Shown here: piece by piece, positions 7,677 to 16,505 of the stretch | Layout of the letters: every line of letters begins with the position of its first letter | Position numbering within the stretch: position 1 is the first letter of the stretch | Assembly (NCBI RefSeq): GCF_900403705.1 | Contig: NZ_OUNR01000017.1 | Coordinates: 62,001-126,000 of the forward strand | DNA length: 64,000 bases | Direction of reading: 5' to 3' | DNA from: Nitrospira lenta | GTDB lineage: Bacteria > Nitrospirota > Nitrospiria > Nitrospirales > Nitrospiraceae | Notes under the pieces: model-generated | The model's database searches: none | What the model saw: the letters and a program-made list of their open reading frames with translations, nothing else | What the model was told of the DNA's origin: nothing | Translations under genes and position numbers: made by a program

Positions 7677-9215
7677 TCAAGGACGAAGCGTCAGATAAAT
7701 CGTCCGCCCCTGCCGTTTCAACAGCAAGAGCACAGCCTCGTCCGCAGGCAACTTGCCCGCAATGCGCTCGTACGTCTTCAGCGAGGTCACCGGCTGCCGA
7801 TTGATCTCGATAATCATGTCGCCTTCACGGACACCGGTTTCCTCGGCCGTGCTGCCAGGCTTCACCCGCACCACCACGACGCCGCGCTCGGTGGACTTCA
7901 TTCCATACCGGCCGGCCACTTCGTCGGTCAACTCCCGTACGTCCAGATCCGATAGGATCCCGGTCGGCGCGACTGTTTCAGCCGACTCCTCCTCCCCCGA
8001 TTGCGTCATGGATTTCGGCTGCTCGACGATGGCCAGATCGATCGTTTTCGGCTTCTTCTCGCGGATCAATTTGACGGAAACTTTCTTTCCCACCGGCGTC
8101 TGCGCCACCGCGTTCCGCAGATGCGTGGGAGAATCCATCGGCTTCCCGTCATATTCCACGATCACATCGGCGCGTTCCACCCCGGCTTTCTTTGCCGGAC
8201 TATCGTCCATCACATCGCTGACCAGCACGCCCTTGGTATCGAGCACGCCGAACTGCTTCGCCAACTCAGGGGTCAACTCCTGAATCGATACACCCAACCA
8301 ACCACGGACGACCTTCCCGGTCTTCACCAGCTGATCCATGATGGAGCGAGCCATATTGCTTGGCACTGAAAACCCGATCCCCATGTTGCCGCCGCTCTGA
8401 CTAAAAATGGCGGTATTGATTCCCGCTAACTCACCGCGCACGTTCACGAGCGCCCCGCCGGAATTCCCGGGATTGATCGCCGCATCGGTTTGAATAAAGT
8501 CTTCGTACTCCGCGATCCCCGCCGCTCGCCCTAACGCGCTGACGATTCCCAGCGTGACGGTCTGAGTGAGGCCGAACGGATTGCCCACCGCCAGCACAAA
8601 CTCGCCGACTTCCAACTGATCGGAATCGGCCCAGGCGACTGTCGGAAGGTTGGTCGCATCAATCTTGACGACCGCGATATCGGTCTTGGGATCGGTCCCG
8701 ATCAGCTTGGCTTTGAACTCGCGCTTATCCGACAACGTCACCCGGATTTCATCAGCCTTGCCAACCACGTGGTTGTTCGTGATGATCAACCCGTTCGAAT
8801 CGACAATGACCCCTGACCCTAAACCACGCTCTTTCTTTTCTTTGGGCTGTTGCTGCTCAAACCGGCGGAAAAATTCATCCCCGAAAAACTTGCGAAAAAA
8901 CGGATCGTCGAAGGGCGTCGCATGAGCGCCGTCACCCTTGCCGGTCTTGGTCGCATAAATATTGACCACCGCCGGCTTAACCGCTTTGGCGATCTCAACA
9001 AACGTCTGGCTCCCCATCCCCGGTAACACGGGCTGCGGAGCAGTGGCGACGGGCCTCACCAGCGGAGCACCCCCGCCATCCGGAACGGCATGCCCGTTGG
9101 ACAACCAGCCGAGATCGGATGCCACCACAAATCCGATGATCATTCCCGCGGTGAGCAACACTGCGGCGACCATCCAGCTGCGGCTTGATGCGGGCTTCTG
9201 ATTGGGAGTTTCCAT
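7677..9215 (-). CDS. degP: Periplasmic serine protease/chaperone DegP/HtrA (Do family)
   Basis: This is a full-length (512 residue) HtrA protease that degrades misfolded envelope proteins. Residues 15-33 form an N-terminal membrane anchor or uncleaved signal. The trypsin-like domain carries the triad His149 (TNNHVVG), Asp179 (DPKTDIAVV) and Ser252 (NPGNSGGAL). Two PDZ domains follow at about 290-385 and 415-510. A charged, Phe-rich segment at 101-120 (FDDPFFRKFFGDEFFRRFE) corresponds to the LA loop region. It sits 40 nt after the aldolase gene on the same strand, with GAAGG as a possible ribosome site. Its location among envelope genes agrees with a role in outer-membrane quality control, but no sigma-E-like promoter was identified. 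Confidence 0.95.
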   Translation of the reverse strand: METPNQKPASSRSWMVAAVLLTAGMIIGFVVASDLGWLSNGHAVPDGGGAPLVRPVATAPQPVLPGMGSQTFVEIAKAVKPAVVNIYATKTGKGDGAHATPFDDPFFRKFFGDEFFRRFEQQQPKEKKERGLGSGVIVDSNGLIITNNHVVGKADEIRVTLSDKREFKAKLIGTDPKTDIAVVKIDATNLPTVAWADSDQLEVGEFVLAVGNPFGLTQTVTLGIVSALGRAAGIAEYEDFIQTDAAINPGNSGGALVNVRGELAGINTAIFSQSGGNMGIGFSVPSNMARSIMDQLVKTGKVVRGWLGVSIQELTPELAKQFGVLDTKGVLVSDVMDDSPAKKAGVERADVIVEYDGKPMDSPTHLRNAVAQTPVGKKVSVKLIREKKPKTIDLAIVEQPKSMTQSGEEESAETVAPTGILSDLDVRELTDEVAGRYGMKSTERGVVVVRVKPGSTAEETGVREGDMIIEINRQPVTSLKTYERIAGKLPADEAVLLLLKRQGRTIYLTLRP

Positions 9216-9255
9216 GGTGCGTTTACCTTCGTCTCATGAATCGCCGATGGCGCAG

Positions 9256-10178
9256 CTATTGAATTTCTCCGGAATAGATCCCCATGATCGTATGGAGAAA
9301 CTTCACCGCCTCTGCCTTCGGGCGCTGGAAGGAATTCCGCCCGATGATGCTGCCGAACCCACCGCCGTCCCGAATGGCCCGCGCTTCGTCGAATACGTTC
9401 TTGTCTTCGCTCTTGGCGCCGCCGGAGAAAATCACGATGCGGCGACCGTCGAACGAACTCTGCACCACATGCTTCACACGCTCTGCCAGAGTTTTGATCG
9501 GGGTTTGGGTCGCTTCGTAGACCTTCTTAGCAGCCGCCTGTTCGAGGTGAGCGGTCGGCAACTTCACCTTGATGATGTGAGCCCCGAGCTGCGCGGCGAT
9601 CTGCGCCGCATAGGCCCCGACATCCATTGCCGTTTCACCTTCTTTACTCAGCGAGGACCCGCGCGGATAGGACCAGACCACGACCGCCAGACCGGAAGCC
9701 TTGGCTTCTTCCGCAATGGCTCGCAATTGCTCATACATGGTATTGCAGTGGGCGGATCCCGGATAAATCGTAAATCCCACGGCCACACAGCCCAACCGCA
9801 AGGCATCCCTGACACTGCTCGTCACGGACGGCAGCGGATCTTTCTCATCGTGCAACACATCGTGGTTGTTCAACTTGAGGATCAAGGGAATCTGGCCAGC
9901 AAAGTGGCTGGCGCCTGCTTCCAAAAATCCCAACGGCGCGGCATAGGCATTACATCCCGCGTCGATGCCGAGCTGAAAGTGATAGTAGGGGTTATACCCG
10001 GCCGGTTGGGGGCAAAGCTGCGGGCCGGCCCATGCTCGAATCCCTGATCGACCGGCAGGATCACCAGCTTGCCGGTACCGGCCAGCTTGCCGTGGCGCAA
10101 CATGCGCGCCAGATTCGTCTTCGTGCCTGCATTATCACTTTCATACCAACTGAGAATTTCCTGTACTCGATCTGCCAT
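9256..10178 (-). pseudogene. fbaB: Class I fructose-bisphosphate aldolase (FbaB/DhnA type), split by a -1 frameshift
   Basis: Reading from the ATG at 10178 (GGGAGG 7 nt upstream) gives residues up to VDQGFEHGPARSFAPN, then the frame is lost. A second frame continues with GYNPYYHFQLGIDAG...AAPLGFLEAGASHFAGQ and runs to the stop at 9256. The two parts join perfectly if one base is added near 10005, where AACCGG would become AACCCGG. The joined product would have about 307 residues and cover the whole DhnA/DeoC-type barrel, with the Schiff-base lysine region (IIKVKLPT) intact. This could be a real null allele, but a one-base error in a short C-run is at least as likely because everything else is conserved and the adjacent fbp gene is intact. 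It would cleave fructose 1,6-bisphosphate in glycolysis and gluconeogenesis. Confidence 0.85.
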
Positions 10179-10216
10179 GACAATCCTCCCGGAGAAAATG
10201 ACGTGAAGAATGCGCG

Positions 10217-11221
10217 TTACGCCCGGCCCTGAATAAATGCTTCGGCGGTCTCAACATCGCCCTGACTGCCGATAATCAGAGGAACTCGCTGGTGAATTTT
10301 CTTCGGTTCGATATCGAGAATTCGCATCGTACCAGTCGAGGCTCGCCCCCCGGCCTGTTCCACCACCATGCCCAAAGGATTGGCTTCATAGAGAAGTCTC
10401 AGCTTGCCTTCCGGCTTGTCGACTTCGCCCGGATAAAGATATACACCTCCGCCGAGCAGGATGCGATGGACGTCAGCGACCAGGCACCCCGAATATCGAC
10501 CGCTGTACGGCCGGCCGGCCGCGCTGTCTGGGGTCTTAAGAAACTCGATATACTGCTGCGTCCCGGAAGGCCACTTGTGACGGTTGCCCTCATTTGCCGC
10601 ATAGACCTTCCCACGCTGGGGAATCTGAATACGCTCATGCGAGAGCACGTACTCTCCGATGCCGGGATCCAGGGTAAACCCATGTACGCCATGCCCAGTG
10701 GTGTACACCAGCATCGTGCTGGACCCAAACAGCAGATACCCGGCAGCGACCTGCTCAATCCCTTTTTTCAGCAGATCACTCTCCGTCGGTGGGCGATCGG
10801 TCTGCGTATGCTTCAAGACAGAGAAAATTGAGCCCAGCGGCATATTGCAGTCGGTATTGGACGAGCCATCGAGAGGGTCGAAGAGCAGCATATACGTCCC
10901 CTGAGGACAATTCTCAGGGAGCAAAACCATCTGCTCCATTTCCTCAGAGCCTAACGCACAGACCAGGCCCCCGCCCTGAAATGCGCGGAGAAAGGTATCA
11001 TTGGCAATCTCGTCCAACTTTTTGACGGTTTCGCCTTGGACGTTCGTTTCTCCGGTCGTACCAAGAATATTGATCAGGCCGGCTCGGCGTAGATCATGAG
11101 CAATGATTTTCCCTACGAGCCCGATCTGATTCAGCAGGCTGGAACATTCACCGGTCGCACTCGGGCGCTCGGCCTGACTGCGAATGATAAAGCGGCTTAA
11201 TGTAAGGGGAAATTGGCCCAT
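10217..11221 (-). CDS. fbp: Fructose-1,6-bisphosphatase class 1
   Basis: FBPase hydrolyses fructose 1,6-bisphosphate to fructose 6-phosphate in gluconeogenesis and carbon fixation cycles. I set the start at the ATG at 11221, giving 334 residues beginning MGQFPLTLSRFI, the normal N-terminus; longer readings add unrelated sequence. The metal-binding signature FDPLDGSSNTD is present, as are GSEEME and the C-terminal LYEANPLGMVVEQAGG. A sigma-70-like promoter ends only 9 nt before the ATG, so the message may be almost leaderless. It lies directly upstream of the aldolase gene, so substrate-related enzymes are grouped. Confidence 0.95.
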   Translation of the reverse strand: MGQFPLTLSRFIIRSQAERPSATGECSSLLNQIGLVGKIIAHDLRRAGLINILGTTGETNVQGETVKKLDEIANDTFLRAFQGGGLVCALGSEEMEQMVLLPENCPQGTYMLLFDPLDGSSNTDCNMPLGSIFSVLKHTQTDRPPTESDLLKKGIEQVAAGYLLFGSSTMLVYTTGHGVHGFTLDPGIGEYVLSHERIQIPQRGKVYAANEGNRHKWPSGTQQYIEFLKTPDSAAGRPYSGRYSGCLVADVHRILLGGGVYLYPGEVDKPEGKLRLLYEANPLGMVVEQAGGRASTGTMRILDIEPKKIHQRVPLIIGSQGDVETAEAFIQGRA

Positions 11222-11230
11222 AGTGCAGGC

Positions 11231-11259
11231 AGTATAGCGGGTTTGTCCGATCCCGGCAA
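11231..11259 (-). promoter_or_regulatory. Candidate sigma-70 promoter of fbp
   Basis: On the minus strand TTGCCG (11254-11259) and TATACT (11231-11236) are separated by exactly 17 nt. The predicted start of transcription falls 1-3 nt before the fbp ATG at 11221, so translation would begin on a leaderless or nearly leaderless mRNA. No Shine-Dalgarno sequence is seen there, which agrees with that reading. The prediction rests on consensus matching only. Confidence 0.45.
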
Positions 11260-11274
11260 CGAAAGTTCGCTCTC

Positions 11275-12096
11275 TTACTTCACGCGAGTGACCTCTGGAA
11301 TTCCGTCCACCAAGTCGGCCACAATCGAACCGATCACCACTTTGGCCTTCATGCGCAACGGAACCCGACGCTCGTCGGTCGTAAACCACACGCGGATATT
11401 CCCCTGATTCAGAAAGATCCCTTGAAACGGCATAATCACAAGGACCTGCGCTGCTTCAAGGTTTCCCCACGGCCCATCCAGCAACTCAATCTTCTCAACC
11501 CGCACTTCAATCTGGCGAATCTTCTTATCATGGTAGACCGTCAAGGCCTGGGATGCGCCCGGCTTCAGCGGCAACAGGCTTCGCACATAATAGAGGCAGG
11601 AAATCAGATCTTGGGTCTCGGCTGGAATCGGAAGAACTTCCGTGACCCCGCCTCGCGTGGCCGAGACGGTGTTGTCATTCCGGTGAAAGACATACTCGAT
11701 ATCCTCCTTCTTTTTCCCCTCTCGCCTCCGGAAAGTCATGCGTTCCGGCAACAGCGTCGTCAGATCCGTCAGGGACTCGACACGATTGTCGACAGGGAAA
11801 AATCTCGTGACCTTTGGGCTCGACACCGCCGTCGTGATAAATCTTCCCGACGGATGATTCCCGACAGCATCGCCTGGACCGACCTCCATCACGGCCGTTC
11901 CTGCACTGATATTGAGAAAGGAAATATCGTAGGTCAGCCGCTCACCCACTCTGAACGGGCGGGTAAGAGAACGAGCACCCTCATCGGCATGGACCGGGCC
12001 GGGAACCCCGGCTGAAAGCAAGCAGAGTACCCACGTTAGAACGCACAGTGTATTGGAACGAAGCATCCGTCGAGAGGCGTCATGCAACCGTGGCAC
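11275..12096 (-). CDS. DUF3108 exported protein
   Basis: The 273-residue protein contains a hydrophobic stretch at about 17-36 (LCVLTWVLCLLSAGVPGPVHA) that looks like a signal peptide, then a DUF3108-type beta-rich domain (FRVGERLTYDISFLNISAGTA ... IRVWFTTDERRVPLRMKAKV). These domains are predicted to be periplasmic or outer-membrane associated and resemble lipoprotein-carrier-like beta folds; no activity is known. The start is a GTG at 12096 whose bases overlap the pgm stop codon (TAGTG), with GAAGG just upstream; an ATG at 12066 is an alternative that would shorten the N-terminus. It is probably co-transcribed with the phosphomannomutase gene. Confidence 0.8.
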   Translation of the reverse strand: MPRLHDASRRMLRSNTLCVLTWVLCLLSAGVPGPVHADEGARSLTRPFRVGERLTYDISFLNISAGTAVMEVGPGDAVGNHPSGRFITTAVSSPKVTRFFPVDNRVESLTDLTTLLPERMTFRRREGKKKEDIEYVFHRNDNTVSATRGGVTEVLPIPAETQDLISCLYYVRSLLPLKPGASQALTVYHDKKIRQIEVRVEKIELLDGPWGNLEAAQVLVIMPFQGIFLNQGNIRVWFTTDERRVPLRMKAKVVIGSIVADLVDGIPEVTRVK

Positions 12097-13496
12097 TATC
12101 CTTCGAGTTCCCTGCGCACATCGGCCAACTCGCCTTCCACAATCGCACGAATTGCATCAAGTTTCGCAGGCGTTGTGGCTTCGAATCTGAGCACCAATGC
12201 CGGCTGTGTATTCGACGCGCGAATTAACCCCCAGCCGTCTTCGAAGACCGCGCGCACTCCATCGATCGTCACCAACTCACGCACCCGGCGCTGCTCCGGA
12301 CCAAGCCCCTGCTTAGTCTTGGCATACCGTTCGAACCGATCGCGAACCTGCTTGACGACATCAAATTTAATCGCATCGGGAAGATCCACACGAATTTCCG
12401 GCGTCACCGTCGTATCCGGGAGATCGGCGACTAATGCAGACAGCGGCTTCGCGCTCTTGGCGAGAATCTCCACGAGCCGGCACGAGGCATAGACCGCATC
12501 GTCGTAGCCAAAATACCGATCGGCAAAGAACATGTGCCCGGACATCTCACCCGCTAACACAGCCTTCTCTTCCTTCATCTTCGCCTTGATCAGAGAATGG
12601 CCCGTCTTCCACATCACCGGACGGCCGCCATGCTTGGCAATATCGTCGTAGAGGCTTTGTGACGCTTTCACTTCGGAGATGATGGTGCTGCCCGGCTTGA
12701 CCGCCAGAATATCGCGAGAATAGATCACCAGTAATCGATCGCCCCACAATACCTGCCCGTGTTCATCCACGGCCCCGATCCGATCCGCATCGCCATCGTA
12801 GCCAATACCCACATCCGCCTTGTGCTCCTTGACCGCGTGCATGAGGTCCGCAAGATTCTCCAACACCGTGGGGTCCGGGTGATGATGCGGGAATCGGCCA
12901 TCCAGCTCGCAATACAAGCCCGTCACCTTGCAGCCCAATAATTCCAAAGCATCTTTCGCAATAAGCGCGGCCACGCCGCTACCGCAATCAATGACCACGT
13001 GCAATCGCTTCGCATCCACTCCAGCAAAACTTTTCTTGATATAGGCTAGATAGTCGGGAATGATGGGATGCGCGGTCAGCGTTCCCTGGCCGGAAACAAA
13101 CTGCCCCTGCTCCAGGATCCGCCGCAGTGCCTGAATCTCGTCGCCGTGAATCGCTTCTTTCCCGACACAAATCTTGAACCCGTTGTACTCGGCGGCGTTA
13201 TGACTCCCGGTAATCATGATGCCGCCGTCAACCGGCAAGGTGTGCAACGAGAAATAGACCAGCGGAGAGGGACAGATCCCGATATCGATCACATTGAGGC
13301 CGCCGGCAAGCAACCCCTTAACCAGCGCGTGATATAACTCGGGAGAACTGAGCCGGCCATCTCGTCCCACGGTGACCGTCTTCGCACCGCGCCCTCGTAC
13401 ATGCGTACAATATGCACGCCCTACGCGCTCGGCAATGTCCACGGTCAGTTCTTTCCCAACGATGCCGCGCAAGTCGTATTCGCGAAACAATCCCAT
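12096..13496 (-). CDS. Phosphomannomutase/phosphoglucomutase (AlgC/ManB type)
   Basis: This enzyme interconverts hexose 6-phosphates and 1-phosphates through a phosphoserine and supplies mannose 1-phosphate and glucose 1-phosphate. The 466-residue protein shows all four domains of the alpha-D-phosphohexomutase family: N-terminal FREYDLRGIVG, the catalytic Ser98 in MITGSHNAAEYNG, the Mg-binding loop DGDADR at 234-239, the sugar loop with GEMSGHMFF, and a C-terminal phosphate loop RASNTQPALVLRFEA. It lies next to manC, which uses mannose 1-phosphate, so GDP-mannose supply is its likely main job, but glucose 1-phosphate for rfbA and galU is also plausible. Confidence 0.93.
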   Translation of the reverse strand: MGLFREYDLRGIVGKELTVDIAERVGRAYCTHVRGRGAKTVTVGRDGRLSSPELYHALVKGLLAGGLNVIDIGICPSPLVYFSLHTLPVDGGIMITGSHNAAEYNGFKICVGKEAIHGDEIQALRRILEQGQFVSGQGTLTAHPIIPDYLAYIKKSFAGVDAKRLHVVIDCGSGVAALIAKDALELLGCKVTGLYCELDGRFPHHHPDPTVLENLADLMHAVKEHKADVGIGYDGDADRIGAVDEHGQVLWGDRLLVIYSRDILAVKPGSTIISEVKASQSLYDDIAKHGGRPVMWKTGHSLIKAKMKEEKAVLAGEMSGHMFFADRYFGYDDAVYASCRLVEILAKSAKPLSALVADLPDTTVTPEIRVDLPDAIKFDVVKQVRDRFERYAKTKQGLGPEQRRVRELVTIDGVRAVFEDGWGLIRASNTQPALVLRFEATTPAKLDAIRAIVEGELADVRRELEG

Positions 13497-13513
13497 AGCC
13501 GCTCCTCTATCTC

Positions 13514-14968
13514 CTACCCGTTGGCAGTTCGTCCGTAATCGTCTTTGAATCGCACGATGTCATCTTCCCCAAGATACGGACCATTCTGGACTTCGATAAT
13601 ATGGACCGTCTCTTTCCCGGGATTTTCCAACCGATGTTTGGTCTCGACGGGAATGGCGGTGCTCTGTCCGACCTGGAGGTCAAACACCTCTTCACCTCTC
13701 GTGACCCGTGCGGTTCCCGCAATCACGACCCAATGCTCGCTCCGCTTGTGGTGCAGCTGAAGCGAGAGACGCCCGCCGGGATTCACCGTCACGCGTTTCA
13801 CCTTGAAGCCGGCTCCCTCTTCAAGAATCGTATAGGATCCCCAGGGGCGATGGACCGTCAGATGCTCGAGATGTTCCGGCGCTTTCTGCTGCTTCAGAAT
13901 CTCCACCACCTTTTTGACATCCTGCGCGCGAGACTTCGGACAGACCAGCGTGGCATCAGGCGTATCCACTACCACCATGTCCTCCAACCCAATCGTGGCC
14001 ACGACCCGGCGATCGGCGTACACGATCGAGCGTGAGCTTTCGAGGTCAATGACCCGACCGACCAGCACATTGCCAGACTTGTCCTTCTCGGCCACTTCAT
14101 CCAAACTTCCCCAGCTGCCGACATCAGACCAGCGGAATTTTACTGGAACGACTGCCGCCTTGGACGAGAGCTCCATGACACCATTATCGATGGAAACCGA
14201 TGTCGCCCATCGGTAAACTTCGTCGATCGTCTGCTTGGGAGCGCCTGAGGCCTGCAATTGGGCGATGCGATCCACGACTTTCCCGAGCGCAGGCTGGTGC
14301 GTCCGAATTTCATCGAGGATCGTCGCGGCGCGCCACACGAACATTCCGCTGTTCCAATAGTACTGTCCCGCCTTGAGATACTGCGCGGCTTTGGTCGCAT
14401 TTGGCTTCTCCACGAATTTATCCACGCGATACCCTTTGAGCGTTCCCCGCGTGCCCAATAGTTTTCGTCCATTCGGCTTGATATAGCCATAGCCCGTTTC
14501 CGGCCTGATCGGCTTGATCCCGAATGTGACGAGATAGCCCTCATCCGCGAGTTGTGACGCCAGCGCCACCGCAGCTGAGAACTCTCTTTGCCCAGACACT
14601 ACATGATCGGCCGGCACCACCAGCATCAGTCCGTTCGGATCGCGCCGCACGACTTCGAGCGCCGCCAACGCAATCGCCGGTGCGGTGTTTCGCCCTTCAG
14701 GCTCCAGAACGAATCCGTCTTTCAGATCCTGCTTCCAGTCACCCAGCTGTCCACGAATCAACTCCGCCTGAGCCGCGTTCGTCGAGATGAGGACCTGAGA
14801 CGACGGCGCACACCCCAGCACCCGTTGCATCGTCTGTTGAATCAGCGTCTGCTCTCCCCCGATTTTCAGCAATTGTTTGGGAAACAATTGCCGGCTCAAT
14901 GGCCAAAACCTGGTCCCGCTTCCACCGGCCATGATCACCGGGTACAGATTCTTCGTTCGCACCGTCAT
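13514..14968 (-). CDS. manC: Bifunctional mannose-1-phosphate guanylyltransferase/mannose-6-phosphate isomerase
   Basis: The N-terminal nucleotidyltransferase domain (about 1-340, signature IMAGGSGTRFWPLSR...PKQLL) makes GDP-mannose from GTP and mannose 1-phosphate. The C-terminal cupin domain (about 370-475, VHRPWGSY...HHKRSEHWVVIAGTA) is a type II phosphomannose isomerase. I use the ATG at 14968 because AAGGGG lies 8 nt upstream, giving 484 residues; a GTG at 14992 gives eight extra residues with no better site. It lies upstream of the phosphomannomutase gene in the same operon, so three successive steps from fructose 6-phosphate to GDP-mannose are encoded together. Confidence 0.94.
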   Translation of the reverse strand: MTVRTKNLYPVIMAGGSGTRFWPLSRQLFPKQLLKIGGEQTLIQQTMQRVLGCAPSSQVLISTNAAQAELIRGQLGDWKQDLKDGFVLEPEGRNTAPAIALAALEVVRRDPNGLMLVVPADHVVSGQREFSAAVALASQLADEGYLVTFGIKPIRPETGYGYIKPNGRKLLGTRGTLKGYRVDKFVEKPNATKAAQYLKAGQYYWNSGMFVWRAATILDEIRTHQPALGKVVDRIAQLQASGAPKQTIDEVYRWATSVSIDNGVMELSSKAAVVPVKFRWSDVGSWGSLDEVAEKDKSGNVLVGRVIDLESSRSIVYADRRVVATIGLEDMVVVDTPDATLVCPKSRAQDVKKVVEILKQQKAPEHLEHLTVHRPWGSYTILEEGAGFKVKRVTVNPGGRLSLQLHHKRSEHWVVIAGTARVTRGEEVFDLQVGQSTAIPVETKHRLENPGKETVHIIEVQNGPYLGEDDIVRFKDDYGRTANG

Positions 14969-14999
14969 AAGCGATCCCCTTCTTCTCAACACACCGTAT

Positions 15000-15530
15000 T
15001 TACGCTATATCCGCACGGACACTGAGCAGCATCTCGGCAATTTCCCGCACAGCCCCTTCCCCACCTTTTTTCTGACACACATAGTGCACAGCATCGCGCA
15101 CGATGGGCATCCCATCGGCCGGAGCGGCCGAGAACCCGACCGCGCGCAGCGCCTCAAGATCATTCACATCGTCACCAATATAGGCAACCTGGCTCAAGGA
15201 CAAGCCATGACGGCCGGCCATCTCGCGAATCACTGTGAGCTTATCCATCACCCCCTGGTGCAGCTCCGGGATCGCGAGTTTTTCAGCCCGTCGTGCCACG
15301 ATCTTCGTTCGTTCCTGCGTGACGATCGCCGTCACATAGCCAGCCTTTTGCAGCAGCTTGATCCCCATCCCGTCGCGCGTGTTGAACTTCTTCCACTCAT
15401 CGCCCGATTCTGAATAGTACATGCCCGCATCAGTCAGCACTCCATCGACATCGGTCGCGAACAGGCGAACGTTGCTCAGCCTGCTTCGCTCAACAATCTT
15501 CTCTTTCATGACATTCTCATTCCCAGACAT
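15000..15530 (-). CDS. kdsC: 3-deoxy-D-manno-octulosonate 8-phosphate phosphatase (KdsC family)
   Basis: KdsC removes phosphate from Kdo 8-phosphate before CMP activation. The HAD motif I is FATDVDGVLTD; the later KIVARRAEKL and YIGDDVNDLEAL (motif IV) match KdsC-type small HAD phosphatases without a cap domain. The ATG at 15530 has AAGGTG 6 nt upstream and gives 176 residues. It has its own candidate promoter and follows a terminator-like hairpin. The genes kdsA, kdsB and kdsD are not in this window, while waaA, which uses CMP-Kdo, lies about 34 kb away. Confidence 0.9.
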   Translation of the reverse strand: MSGNENVMKEKIVERSRLSNVRLFATDVDGVLTDAGMYYSESGDEWKKFNTRDGMGIKLLQKAGYVTAIVTQERTKIVARRAEKLAIPELHQGVMDKLTVIREMAGRHGLSLSQVAYIGDDVNDLEALRAVGFSAAPADGMPIVRDAVHYVCQKKGGEGAVREIAEMLLSVRADIA

Positions 15531-15581
15531 GAACGTCACCTTACCTAGCAAAAGCTACGGATGACCATCGCCTTCTGCACC

Positions 15582-15609
15582 ATTTTACCGATTCACCTGC
15601 TTGTTACAA
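15582..15609 (-). promoter_or_regulatory. Candidate promoter of kdsC-manC-pgm
   Basis: TTGTAA (15604-15609) and TAAAAT (15582-15587) on the minus strand are 16 nt apart. The predicted start lies about 45 nt before the kdsC ATG. It sits in the 123-nt gap after rfbD, downstream of a hairpin, which supports a transcription break here. Confidence 0.5.
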
Positions 15610-15639
15610 AGGAAAAATGGATTGGACAGAAAACGAGGA

Positions 15640-15658
15640 CGTAGCCCACGACGCTACG
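15640..15658 (-). terminator. Hairpin at the rfbD stop codon, possible terminator
   Basis: CGTAGC pairs with GCTACG around a 7-nt loop, and the stem contains the rfbD stop codon. On the minus strand it is followed by TCCTCGTTTTC, so the T-run starts several bases after the stem. It is a weak terminator candidate at the end of rfbA-rfbB-rfbD. Confidence 0.4.
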
Positions 15659-16505
15659 GATGGACCGTCACCAACGCCTGCTCAGCCTTGACGAACTGGT
15701 TCAAGGCCTCACGCCAGTCACGAGGAGCCAGATCCAGCCGCGCTAACCGCTGCTGCCCGAGCACCGAATAGGCGGGGCGCGGAGCCAGTCGTCCAGCTTC
15801 CGTCGTTGAGATCGGAAGGACCGAAATATCGAGATTCATTGCTTCTACAATCGCCCGGGCAAATTCGCACCACGTACAATCGCCCCGATTGGTCACATGC
15901 AGAATGCCTTGCATGGATCCTGTAGCCGTCGCTTTGATGACTGAGGCGAGATCTTCGACGGAGGTAGGAGATCCTCGTTGATCGTCAACTACCCGGAGGG
16001 AAGGCTGTGTCAGAGCAGCCCGCATGATCGACTTGACGAAATTTTTCCCCATCGCGCCATATAACCAAGCCGTGCGAACGATCAATGCATCGGCCCCCGA
16101 CTCCGCCACCGCTTGCTCACCTCGCCATTTCGACAGCCCGTACGCATTCACGGGAGCCGGCGCATCGGCTTCGCTGTAGGGATGTCGCTGGGTGCCGGGA
16201 AAGACATAGTCGGTCGAGATATACAGCAACCGAGCGCCGACTCGCGCGGCTGCCCGTGCTACCTGCGCGGTTCCGGACGCATTGATCGCCATCGCCCGCT
16301 CGGGTTCGCGCTCGGCTCCATCGACATCAGTATAGGCCCCGGCGTGAATGATGAGATCAGGCCTTGCCCCCACAACATCCTCTTCTATCCGCAATCCAGA
16401 GAGATCGAACTCAGGAAGATCCTTCAGGATGAGCGTCTCGGAGGCGAATACCCGACGTAACTCGCACCCCAATTGCCCGTTGGCACCGGTCATCAGGATC
16501 CGCAT
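15654..16505 (-). CDS. rfbD: dTDP-4-dehydrorhamnose reductase
   Basis: RfbD reduces dTDP-4-dehydrorhamnose to dTDP-L-rhamnose with NAD(P)H. The 283-residue SDR protein has the N-terminal Rossmann motif MTGANGQLG, the STDYVFPG segment, and the catalytic YGLSKWRGE (Y-x3-K). The gene overlaps the rfbB stop by 13 bp, so it is translationally coupled. The 3,5-epimerase RfbC needed to make its substrate is not encoded next to it. Confidence 0.94.
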   Translation of the reverse strand: MRILMTGANGQLGCELRRVFASETLILKDLPEFDLSGLRIEEDVVGARPDLIIHAGAYTDVDGAEREPERAMAINASGTAQVARAAARVGARLLYISTDYVFPGTQRHPYSEADAPAPVNAYGLSKWRGEQAVAESGADALIVRTAWLYGAMGKNFVKSIMRAALTQPSLRVVDDQRGSPTSVEDLASVIKATATGSMQGILHVTNRGDCTWCEFARAIVEAMNLDISVLPISTTEAGRLAPRPAYSVLGQQRLARLDLAPRDWREALNQFVKAEQALVTVHP

